Below are positions 20,779 to 31,717 of a stretch of DNA of 64,000 nt, in pieces. The stretch is from assembly GCA_902728285.1 (NCBI GenBank), contig CACVBU010001307.1:279193-343192 (forward strand), written 5' to 3'. How positions within the stretch are numbered: position 1 is the stretch's first letter; each line of letters starts with the position of its first letter. Below the pieces are notes generated by a model. It was not told where the DNA came from, ran no database searches, and was given only the letters and a program-made list of their open reading frames with translations. This stretch comes from Clytia hemisphaerica (taxonomy: Eukaryota > Cnidaria > Hydrozoa > Leptothecata > Clytiidae). The position numbers and the translations under genes were made by a program.

Positions 20779-23447
20779 GCCAGACACGGTGTCAATCGAA
20801 CAACTTTGAACAGAAATTGCAATCGAACCAATCGAACGCAATCGAATGCGATCGAATGATTGCGATTCGATTGCCGAACGCAATCGAATCTCAATCGAAC
20901 GACCGATTCGTGGGTAATATTCGATTGTGTTCGATTGCGTTCAAGTAACGTTTGATTGGTTCGATTGATAGTCAACCTATGTTTAATTGGTTCGATTGAT
21001 TGTAAATTACCTTTGATTGATCTTCGATTATGATTATTTTCGATAAGTTTGATTGCGATTAAATTGAATTTGATCACTCCTTTACTGCTAAAGCTCTTTT
21101 TAGCGTGGACGGTAGCCTGGGAATCCATGCTATGATTTCTTCTTCGATAAACTGATGGCAAAATGTATAGCATGGTATGGGCTGAGTGAGAGTTTGAATT
21201 TCTCAGATCCTAATCAGCCTAGACTAATGTTAAATTTCGTTTACGCGCAAATTCGTCACATTTTGTCTCGATAACCTCATAACTACGGAACTTATCGTTA
21301 GAGGTAATCGAGCAAGAACAATAGAAAAAATCTTTATTTGGCTCTGTAGAAAAATTGCAAAATAGAAACTCGCTTAAATTCACAATACTGATTCTTTACC
21401 CCAAAACGAAACTTTTCTATTTTGTAAATCTTTCTTCCACTTTCCCATACGTAAAATATAGAGTACTTTCGTTTTCCCCCCAAACTTGCGAGGGAAAAAT
21501 GTTAAGACCGCATGTTGTCCTCGCGGACTTTCCCAGCGTAATTTATTTGTGTGATGTCATAATGTTATTGTTCTCTTCTCAGATTATTACTGACGTCACT
21601 TCAATCGCTTACGGGATTGGACAACGGTTGACAATAGATCGTTACTTATACAACAATTCGATGACGCGGACGAATGAAAGTTCATTTTGGGTGGCTTGAT
21701 AACACTCGTAAATTCTTTATTTTTCTAGTGCATTTTGTTTTTTCGTTTTAGAAGAAATACTATACGGTAGAAAATAAGGTTTTATACTATTATTTTTAAA
21801 TTTGATATTTTAAATGCCTACTATAAAGAAAAATTCGTAAGTGGGCGGAAAAATATAAATGCCTTTGTTTTGAACGCCCGACTGCAAAAATCTTGGGATT
21901 CTGGGACTTCTTTTGAGACGGGGGTTAGACATGAAAACAAAGAGCTAAGTAGAATAGTAGGATCGACTTTTTCAAACTTTAAATACAGTGTAAAGTATTT
22001 TTGTAATCAAACATTATATTTAGCAAATATATTGAAAAGTAATATTTCGTTATAAGCAAAGATAACTTGTTCGGAAATAAAAAGTCTTCATTCATTGACC
22101 CCCGGATTTTTTATCGCATAATTTCTACGGGAAATCGAAAGTAATTTCATTCGGCTTGTGATGTTTGAGAGCTTGGATGTTGGGAAGCTGCAAGGATAAA
22201 GGTAAACAAATTATAGTCTTTTTTCTGAAAGAAAATTTAACATTAGTCTAGGCTGCTAATAACGGTTGAAAACATAGCCAATAAAATTTTGTTATTCTTT
22301 TACTGGTCACACTTTCAGTTAGGGAAACCATCCAGGATCCTGCCATTCTATGAGCCAGCAAAAACTAAATGACACTTGTAAACTTAAGTTTCTTACTATT
22401 TTCCATCAAAAACAACCAAAAACATTGCTACTTCCCAAAGCTGGAGACCAAAACAAATTATCTTTCAAGATTATGGCGCCCTTTTGGATCTATTGTTATG
22501 GCTGTATGGCCATCTAAAATGGTGGAAAGAGTTGCGGAAAGACGGGGGCACCCGCTAGCTTTGAGGGTGGTAACGCCAAAACGCCCAATATGATCTTCCA
22601 ACAAAAGGCGAGTTAGTTACCACGCCAGTTACGTCATACACTCCACCGCAGTGCACAACGAACGGTGTTTCAGTGAATATCAATAATTATAAGAATATCT
22701 TATGTGCTTAAATTCAGTAAACTTTGAGTGCTTCATTGAAGATTAAGAAGATAAGAAAATAAAAAATGCGCTGGATAATTTTCATTGTAACGGTTTGGTC
22801 AATCATTGCTGAAAGTTTGAAAAAGTTTTTCCGACGCAAAAAAAAATTTCAGCCAATTAAAAGCACAGTGTGCTTATATTTACTATGTTTGATACATCGT
22901 CTAGGCTAAAAAAGTGCGAAAAGACACGAACGTCATTTTTTAATGAGTGTTGTTATGAATTTTTAGATTGCGGTCGCGTACAGGAACTCGCCAAATGTTC
23001 CTAACTGACTTTCTTAGAGAAAGTGCAACTTTCGAAATTTGGTTTTTATTTTAGTAAGTGAGGACAGCGCTAAATTCGAATTTCCTACTGTAAAAAATGT
23101 GAGTCCAATATTGGACTCACAGCTCGAACCCGTCTTGTGTACATCAAATTATAAAAAAACACACGACGGTTCTCCTGTCTACGTGGACGGCCGAGTGCGT
23201 AAGTAACCGTACTAGAATGAATAAATTATAGAATACAATTGAATCAATCGAATGCAATCGAACATAATCGAATACAATCGAACGTAATCGAAGCAATCGA
23301 ACGTAATCGAAGCAATCGAACGGCAAATTCTGGGTAATATTCGATTGCTATTCGATTGCGTTCGACAATCGAATCACAATTATTCAATTGTGTTCGATTG
23401 CGTTCAATTGATTCGGCGTTCGATTTGTTTGATTGACACCGTCTGGT
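20779..23447. mobile_element. 2.7-kb TA-flanked element with AATCGAAC subterminal repeats
   Basis: The left end GCCAGACACGGTGTCAATCG is mirrored by a right end whose inverse reads ACCAGACGGTGTCAATCAAA; TATA lies outside both. Inside each end are about 180 bp of head-to-tail AATCGAACGC words facing inward (20805-21060, 23230-23425). No transposase is recognisable. The middle (21100-23100) is AT-rich with chance frames only, plus a perfect 22-bp palindrome at 23099-23120. TA flanks suggest a Tc1/mariner-like or related origin. Confidence 0.6.
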
Positions 23448-24659
23448 TATAGGCCACAATCACACAACAATCAAGAAGGGTGGTGGTACGTACCGTGAAG
23501 TCGGGTACCGTGAAGTCGGGTAACTTGCATCAGTGGAGGCTAACATGCATATCCCTCAAATGAATGAGCTGTCTGGTCCTTAAAATAAAATATGGACCCC
23601 ATTATGGACCCCCTCAAAAATGGCAGGAAAGCATTTTGGTTACTTACTTGTCAGTGAAGTCAAGTTTGAAGATATTCTTTATTAGAAAAACTGTTAAAAG
23701 CAGTCAAAACGCAATTTACCTTACCTCCTGAGTTTGTCTTTGTTATGCTAGAATATAACAAACCTTTGTCCTGCTGTCTAATTACAAAAACCTCCAATCA
23801 CTACTTCTCCGCCATCTTGTTTCACTTTAAATGGCGTGTTTTAAAATTCCTTAGCTACATTATATGTACGGAAAAGGTTTTCTCCAGCTTTTTTCAATCC
23901 CGGGATTAAACTACGAGGGCGGTACCGCCCACTTATTTTTATTTCGGCGTTAAGCGCCCCGGGATACTTAACAATAAAAGAGATTTTAAGATTAATGTTG
24001 AAAAGCATACTTTTTCGATAAATTTAGGCGATACTTGACAAAAAATAAGGTGGTTTTAAACAAATCTTTCACAAATTGGCGTTTCTTTCTGTTCTAATAT
24101 ATGCAAATCACGTCGAAAAAAGATTATATTTCCGCCTTGACTTTCACTTTCGCTTTCGTGTTACGCGATTCCAATTGGATGAATACTGCTCACTAACAAA
24201 TTCTGATTGGCTGTAAGTCTTTAGCTTCGGGATTCTGATTGGATCATTTCTCGCGTCACGGTTGAATTTTGATTGGTTGAAAGTTTCTGAGCGTGAATTC
24301 TGATTGGATGAATACCTGAAAAGTAAACAATAGTATGTAAGTATTTTGCTCATCAAAACCTAAAGATTTCCAGGGGGTTTTATTTACTTTGCATGATGAT
24401 AATTAAGCCTACAAAACACCGAGAAAAAAACCCAACATAGAACAGGTGTATTTTGTAATGTAGAATATGATAGCGTGAATTTTTTGAAATTCTATGTCAG
24501 GATTTTTTCTCAATGACCCGTAACTATGCCCGGGGTACCTGTTGCTAAGACCTTATGTTAAAAACGAAAGCGATTACGGCAAAATGTAGCGATTTTCGTA
24601 ATACCTCAAATATTGATACTTGACTGTACTGCTTGTGTTGTCTTGTGTTACTTGTGTAG
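23448..24659. other. Non-coding stretch
   Basis: Intergenic DNA. It includes four diverged copies of a tctgattgg / ttctgattggat word at 24195-24310 and a tandem pair gtgaagtcgggtacc at 23496-23520. No gene or RNA gene is supported. Confidence 0.35.
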
Positions 24660-24739
24660 TTGTTTGAGCATCCTGCTTCAGGTAAGGTTCTTGGTGAACA
24701 ACGCCTCCGTGTGATCAATCTGTCGAGAGAAAAAGAATC

Positions 24740-24993
24740 TCAGCAGATATTTTTCATGTCAATTATTGAATTTGAATTAGCTCTCCTGCACCCAGTATAT
24801 CCATGGATCTGGGGTTCATCTGGGATAGACATAATAAGGTGTGTGTCCAGGGCTCTTTTGAATTTATCAATAGAAATGTTTTTGAGGTTTCTGATGCTCT
24901 TTGGCATAGCATTAAAAAGTTTTGCACCTTGCACTGCAAGTGTGCTGTCTCTAAATTTTGATGTTTGGTTCTTTGGAATTGGAGTGGGGCGAC
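24740..24993 (-). pseudogene. LINE ORF2 remnant: C-terminal end
   Basis: The minus strand reads RRPTPIPKNQTSKFRDST, then LFNAMPKSIRNL and FKRALDTHL, the usual tail of CR1/L2-like ORF2 proteins. It continues the frame of the main remnant, which is cut off after IPQRAGD at about 26145. The two halves are separated only by the GC-rich insertion. Confidence 0.75.
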
Positions 24994-26144
24994 GATTTGC
25001 ACACTTATTTCGGCGCTGCGCGTGGCTTACGCAGTTAGCGCACATATTTTACGTGTGCAAGCTTTTCGCGTGTGATGGGGGCTATTCTAAGTCTGAAATG
25101 ACCTTCGCGACTTCGGCGCAGCGGCGAAGGATGTTGCGCAGCGCGAGTCTTTCGCATATGGTATAAGTTATTTTATGTCTGGAACAGCTTTCGTGACTTC
25201 GCATATGGTATAAGTTATTTTATGTCTGGAACAGCCTTCGCGACTTCGGCGCAGCGACGAAACATATTGCACAGCGTGAGTCTTTCGCATATGGTATAAG
25301 TTATTTTATGTCTGGAACAGCCTTCGCGACTTCGGCGCAGCGACGAAACATATTGCGCAGCGCGAGTCTTTCACATATGGTATAAGTTATTTTATGTCTG
25401 GAACAGCCTTCGCGGCTTCGGCGCAGCGAAGAAACATATCGCGCAGCACGAGTCTTTAACATATGGTATGAGTTATTTTATGTCTGGAACAGCCTTCGCG
25501 GCTTCAGCGCAGCGGCGAAACGTATTGCGCAGCGCAAGTCTTTCGCATATGTTATGATTTATTTTATATCCAGTTCAAATGTTGTCCCAGGAAGTGTAAT
25601 CATGCAAAAACTTGCGCTGCACAATATATTTCGCCGCTGCGCCGAAGTCGCGAAGCAGTATTATCCATGCTAAAATATCATTTTATATGATTGGTTTTAC
25701 ATCAGAAATGGCGTTCGCAGCTTCGGCGCTGCGGCGAAAGATATTGCGCAGCGCAAGTCTTTCGCGTTTATAAAGAGTTATTTTGTGTCCTGAAATGACC
25801 TTCGCGGATTCGGCGCAGCGGCGAAACATATCGCGCAGCGCAAATCTTTGTTAACAGCAACTGAAGCTCATACAGAGTTTCTGAGAATGAAAGTGACGTC
25901 AGATCAAATGTCGTCAGAAAAGAAAGTGTATCAAGCGAAAGGTTGCGCTGCGTAATATGTTTCGCCGTTGCGCCGAAGCCGCGAAGGTAGACATTTTAAA
26001 GAATAAATAGGTTTATGTCATGCAAAAGGGTGCGCTGCGCGTTGGGTTTCGCCGCTGCGCCGAAGTCGCAAAAGTAAAAATTTTGAATAAGAAAAAACTA
26101 TATCTTGCGAAAGGCTGCGTAGCGGCGAAGTAATTGTGCAAATC
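24994..26144. mobile_element. GC-rich fold-back element with 86-bp satellite
   Basis: The ends are inverted relatives: GATTTGCACACTTATTTCGG on the left, and on the right a sequence whose inverse reads GATTTGCACAATTACTTCGC. Between 25154 and 25545 a unit of about 86 bp (gcatatggtataagttat ... ttcgcgacttcggcgcagcg) repeats about five times. Further copies at 25605-25665 and 25940-26090 lie in the opposite orientation. The repeated cgcagcg/cgctgcg words make it far more GC-rich than its surroundings. It interrupts the LINE C-terminus. Confidence 0.65.
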
Positions 26145-29069
26145 GCCGGCCCTTTGTGGAATTGACAGTGTACACATCTGGCCCAGCAACCAGTTTTCAG
26201 TGGTTTTGATACCATTTACAGTAGGTACAATCTTTTCCATCACCTTCCAGACATACATTATTCTGTAGCGTTCTTTTTGCCTTTGAAGTGAGTAAATTTT
26301 TGTCTGTTTTAGACACTCCCAATAATTGTTTGGGGTGCCATTTATCTTTCGTAAGAAGGATTTTTGAATTTCTTCAAGTCTCTGAATGAGACCAACTGCA
26401 TTTGGGCTCCACAGAACGGAGCAATATTCTAATATTGGTATCACCAATGATTTATATAGTACATATAATTTAAAGACCGTGAAGAAAAAGTTCTCAGGAT
26501 CCAAGATGTTAAGTTTTTAGCCTTTTCGATTACTGCAGTAATTTGCTTCTGAAATGTGCAATTACTGTCCACCAGGATTCCAAGGTCTTTCACAACATCT
26601 TTGTTTTCAATCTCAACACCAGATGGTGATGTATAGCTTGTTTGAGTCTTGATCTCATGGTTCTTTCCATAGCGCAAGAGTTCAAATTTTATATCATTTA
26701 GCTTCATATTGTTGTCATCCGTCCATTTAAATATTCTATCAAGATCGTTTTGAAGTAGGACAGCATCTTCAAGAGTTTTGACTTCCTTTGTGGCGCGAGT
26801 GTCATCAGCGAAGGATTCAAGAAAGCTGTGCACCACTTCCTTGTCAATATCCCCAATCAATATGAGGAAAATCAAAGGTCCCAAAACACTACCTTGAGGG
26901 ACTCCTGAAATGACCTGTTGTGATTCAGAAGTGACACCATTCACTAGCAGTTAGCACTGATTGTTTTCTCTCTGTTAGGAAGGACTTTAGCCACTGTAAT
27001 AATTTTCCATCTATTCCTAGTTTCTTTATTTTTCGTAGGACAATTGAATGGTCTACTTTCTCAAAAGCCTTTGAAAAATCTAGGTACACAACATCCGCAT
27101 TAGTATCTTCGTCCAATATATTTAGTATCAGGTCATATTGTTCCAAAAGCTGACTCAAACATGAACGCCCGCTTCTGAATCCATGTTGATTGGGATTGAA
27201 CAGATTATTTTCATCCATGTGCTTTACAATATGTGCTCTTAGTACTTTTTCAAATATCTTGATGATATGGGATGTTAGGGCTACTGGTCTATAATTTGAT
27301 GCAGTGATCTGCTACCTCCTTTGTAGATTGGTGTGATTGTGCATCTTTTAAGTCCATCTGGGACAATCCCTTTGTCCAGACTTTGTCTCCAGAGAATACA
27401 AAGAGGAATAGAAAGTTCTTCTTTGCATTGTTTCAGAAAGATTGCAGGGAAACCATCGGGACCTGATGCTGCTGTTTGGGACAGATCGTTGATTGCTTTT
27501 ATTAAATCATCTTCTGTAACTTGTAGATCTGAAATGATATCTACGTTGACATCATCATTTTCACTCTGCATTATATCGAATGGTTTTGATGCCCTGAAGA
27601 CGGAAACATATTGTCTTGACAGAATTTCAGCCATTTCTTTGCTTCGTTGCGTTAATTCACCATTTGTGTTCAGCAGAGGGCCAATTTTCGTTTTTATCTT
27701 TGCTTTCTTTCTCGCATAAGCAAAGAAATATTTTGAGTTTTTCTTTATGGAATTGATTGCTATATTTTCAACATAACACTTGGAATCCCTAAATGATTTT
27801 TGTAAGTCCTTTTCAATTGTCAAAAGTTCCTTTGTTATTTTAGTCTTCTTTGATTGGGACATGCATTTTAAAAATTGCTTTGTAATTTTTCTTCTTCTTT
27901 TCGTAAGAGAGCGGCGATATCTTTCAACTTTTGATTTCTTCCTGGTATCTTTGGTTGTTCTGACTGGTATTCGTCCTCTGCATACGTCCAGACATATTTG
28001 ATTGATACTTTCAAGAATTTCTTGTGGATCATCACTTTTAAGTTTTACATCCCAGTCAATTTGATTCAAATCTTCTTTTAACTTATTCCAATCAATTTCG
28101 TCTGAGAAGAAATTCAAAGCGTTGAATTTGGAACGTGGTTCTGGTTTATCATCATCACTAGCAAAATTTTGAACTTTGAGCCTATTGATACCATAACAAT
28201 ACTGTGATGTGAAGTGCTTTGTAACACTGGTAAAATTGAGTAGTCATGTATAAGATCTTCATTATTTGTGAAGACAAGGTCTAGGGTGTTCCCATCTTTG
28301 TGTGTGGGTTGATTGACATATTGGGACATGAACAACTCGTTACAAAATCGATTTAGATCATTCAGCATTGAATTTTCTACCATAGAGCATCCAGTTTTAG
28401 TCCATCAGGCCATGTTGACTTTGGAAGATTGAAATCGCCACCAAAAATTATGTTTGGGACAGATTCCAAGGCGGAAAGGGCTTGTTTCGCACCTTTGAGC
28501 GGTGTAAGAAGGTCTTTAGCTGTTGATGGATTTCTATTACTCTTGTCATCAGGCTGTCTATATATTACAAGCATAGCCAAGTTTTCAGGCTTTGAGTAAA
28601 CACAAAGGAGTTGTACACTTGGTGATTTAAGGGAGTAGATTATTTCACGTGAAGCAGCTATATCATCTCTTATGTAGAAGCAGACTCCTCCAGTTGCTCT
28701 CCCTCTTGATTTTTTCTTGCGTGATGAATCACATTTGAACAAAGTATAACCTACTTTTATTTCTGCATCTTTATGGTTATTGAGCCATGTTTCTGATAGG
28801 CCAACAAACAGTAAACTCTTATGACATATGTTATTTTCGATAAAAGGAACTTTGCTTGGAACAGTTTGCGGGCACAGTCCTTGTACTTTAAAAAAAGCAA
28901 AGTTGTTGATTATTGGAACTGAATTGGATTGAAGTTTGGAAGGAATTTGCCTGATCATCGGTACAGTTGGCATCGGAAACTGGGGTATTTGAGAGGTTTG
29001 CGTCTGCTGAAGGTGGTGAAGATGATTCTCGATTGATCGGTTGATTAAAGAAGCTTTATATTTGACCAT
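26145..29069 (-). pseudogene. LINE ORF2 remnant: endonuclease and reverse transcriptase
   Basis: The endonuclease part (29069-28120) shows LFVGLSETWLNNH, GGVCFYIRDD and the catalytic GGDFNLPKSTWPDG. The next piece (28117-27281) leads into the RT with TAASGPDGFPAIFLKQC and CTITPIYKGG. Then follow NQHGFRSGRSCLSQL, box A DVVYLDFSKAFEKVDH, the GVPQGSVLGPLIFLI block and the catalytic FADDT (26944-26790). The thumb and tail region has PILEYCSVLWSPN and RLEEIQKSFLRKI. These motifs and their order identify a CR1/L2-type polymerase. Successive pieces lie in different frames, so the gene is dead. Confidence 0.85.
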
Positions 29070-29900
29070 CTGATCATTATTTTGTAAAAATAAGTCATTT
29101 TGTCAACATAAGGACAATAGAATAATTGATAAGAATATCTCTAAAACTGCGCTTCCCAGTGTTTGCCTCTTGACAATATTTATCTATTTATATCAAAGGC
29201 ATCTCATTCGGTACAATTGAAATATTTGGTGTAATAAAGCTTGCACATATCCCACTTAAGTGCCCTGTCAGTATTTTTGTCGAAAAGTGTCACTTTGTCA
29301 AGAAAATGAAAGGTATTGTCTTTCTCGTGGAAGTAATACGTTCTTTCAAAACTTTTGAAGCTATGTAATACCCTGTGAAAATAAAAATAAAAATAATAAA
29401 ATAAGTACTATTTTCATATCTCTAAAACAGCTCTTGGGAGCTATTACTGTTTTCATTGCATCACAATCTATATCCATTTGCACCGCCCGCATCCTATTGA
29501 GCATGAAAAAACAACTTGTTGTAAATTAGTGTATACACCTCATATTTTTTCATAATGTCCTTATTTACATAACTTAAGTGTCATTTTTTGTCAATATTTG
29601 GGATTGATGATTTTGTCATTGAAATGTTCTAAATAGCATATTTTGTATACAACATTTCCATTGCATATATATTATTTTCATGTTATAAATTATATGATAC
29701 GAGTGCGTTACAATTTTTCTGGTCTGTAATTTTTGTATGACCTGTGCCCTGTGTCTATGACATGTGTGACCTTTTGTTCTAAAACATAATTTCAAAGTTA
29801 TTTTATGATAAATGATAATGAAATGATTTTATTTCAAGAAATACAAATAAATAGCCGGTCTATGAAATTAAACATGTGGTAACCATGATACAAAATAGAG
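29070..29900. other. Non-coding stretch
   Basis: AT-rich DNA upstream of the LINE remnant. It may contain decayed LINE 5' sequence, but no ORF1 is recognisable. Confidence 0.35.
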
Positions 29901-30504
29901 ACTTTCCGCAGTCACAACGAGAACGGCAACGACAACGGCAAAACTTGTGAAATAACAATTCACATATAGGTGTGAAAAAATAGAGAAGTTGCCGTTGTGG
30001 CTCATTTTTGATTCTGCAATTATTTTTCACAACGACAACGTCTATCATTTTTTTAAAGTAACGAAAAACGAAAATCCTGGAGAAAATCTCGAAGCTTTAC
30101 TTTTTTAATGCAAACTAAAGATACTGTAATGATCAGAATTATGTTGTAATGTTATTAGTAACGAGATTAACAAACTGAACAAATTTAAAATCAGAATTTC
30201 AAAAATTCAATACTTGAAACTTACACATCTAGCACAAGAAAAAAAGCTAAAAAATGATCAAATGTTTAAAGATTCTGAAATATAATTTTCAAAATTGTCT
30301 TACTTTTTGCTTAATGTTGATTTTTATGTTAGAAATCTCACGTTGTCTGACAACGCCAAAATGAGTGATTTGCCGTCGGGCACGAGAAGAGACAACGAGA
30401 AATTGGGGTTTACTCAGAGTTTTGACAAGTTTTGACAGCTCAAAGGTGTGAATTTGATGTTTTCACGTTCTCGTTGTCGTATACTCGTTGTGATTGCGGA
30501 AAGT
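29901..30504. mobile_element. TIR element with ACTTTCCGCA ends
   Basis: The left end ACTTTCCGCAGTCACAACGA is mirrored by a right end whose inverse reads ACTTTCCGCAATCACAACGA, and both continue into caacgaga/acgacaac words. The element is 604 bp, non-coding, and no clear target duplication was found. Confidence 0.6.
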
Positions 30505-31701
30505 GCCTAATTCGATCGCGTGGTGCCGTGATGCAATTCGCAATTTTTGAGGGGGTCTTTAATGGGGTCCATTTTGGGGGGTCCAAGTTATGTCTTCTCC
30601 CTGATGGTGGTTTTTATGGGAAAATAATTTTCTGTTCTAGACAATTTTGAATATGTAGCCAGAAGCCAGTAGCCAAAACCTGCTTAAAAAGTGACCCTCA
30701 ATCATGGACCCCATATCCCTTTGTTTACAATTGTCGTAGCTTTGGCTGCCATTATATTTTAAAATTATACTTCATCGCAGAGGTCTCCATACGGGAAAAT
30801 TTTTATCAAACAGACAATGCTCACAGAGTGTACTACGCTACGATAATCGTGAGATACACTCTGGTACAGAGTATCTATCAAAACTGGGGCACACAGAATA
30901 TCAAAATGGCAGGATCCTGGGTTCTGGTTGCAACATGACTTGTTTGCATATCTTATGAATTGCGTGCTGTAAATAACAGCTAGTGATCAATGATTGCCGG
31001 TCATTTGGTAGTTTCTAATGGTCATTCTGCAGCTTACATTTTTACTTAGTCCAGTTAAATTTGAAGGCTATAGGCTTATTAAAGGCTTATTAAAGGCTTC
31101 TTACTTCTTAAGTTTTAATCATGTTTATTACATTTTTTATTTCTCAAACTTACTAAATCATAATTATAAGAACTGCCTGGAACTGCTAAAAAAGTTTGTT
31201 CCTGCATATTTACAACCTTAGAGTGCCCCGCCTGCTCAAATTATTCTCGCTATGCTCCCAAGATTACCGGCCAACTGAAATTCCTCATTTGCAGAACTGC
31301 AGTTCAAGACCAGAGGAAGGTTGGCTTTTTAAGGGGCTATGCAAAAGTTACCCCTTGCATCCCCATGATGAAAGTGACCCCAATTGACAGTAGTGCTGTT
31401 AAGTATTGATCATCATTGCCATTTCCAAAGTATGTGATATATTGTAAAATATAGATGACATCATAATGTTTTACTGTGTGTTTTCTCGTTCCATTTCAAA
31501 GGAATGGATTTGTTACATTTATATATGGAACTTTGGAAAAGTCACTAGAAGGGTGGCTTTTCTCTGTCAGACCTGGCACATAGCTTCTAGTTTCGTAGAA
31601 AAGTTACATTTAAAGTATAAGTTGAAATTCTAACTAATGGGTAAAGCAGTTTGGAATTATAATGTATCAAATACCTGAGAAGTTTCTCTATTTTTTTTCA
31701 G
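30505..31701. other. Non-coding region upstream of the RhoGAP exons
   Basis: It contains the second copy of the dispersed repeat seen at 17255 (30770-30880) and a ggggtcca/tggacccc-rich stretch (30545-30715) resembling 23590-23615. 5' exons of the RhoGAP gene must lie here or farther upstream, but none could be recognised. Confidence 0.4.
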
Positions 31702-31717
31702 GAAAAAAGTATTAATT

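Larger units (their letters stand above)
24740..29069 (-). mobile_element. Decayed CR1/L2-like LINE, split by a later insertion
   Basis: On the minus strand the remains of a LINE ORF2 run from 29069 to 24740, in the order apurinic endonuclease, reverse transcriptase, C-terminal domain. At least five frame breaks or stops separate the pieces (near 28380, 28116, 27250, 26935 and 26470). A GC-rich fold-back satellite (24994-26144) sits inside the C-terminal coding part. The copy is old and cannot make protein. Confidence 0.85.

Noticed and set aside
20553..21173. Overlapping ORFs on both strands rich in R, N and S
   Set aside because: They arise from the AATCGAAC repeats at the left end of the TA-flanked element.
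24660..25166. 168-codon plus-strand ORF
   Set aside because: It is the opposite strand of the LINE C-terminus and of the GC-rich satellite; the minus strand carries the recognisable protein.
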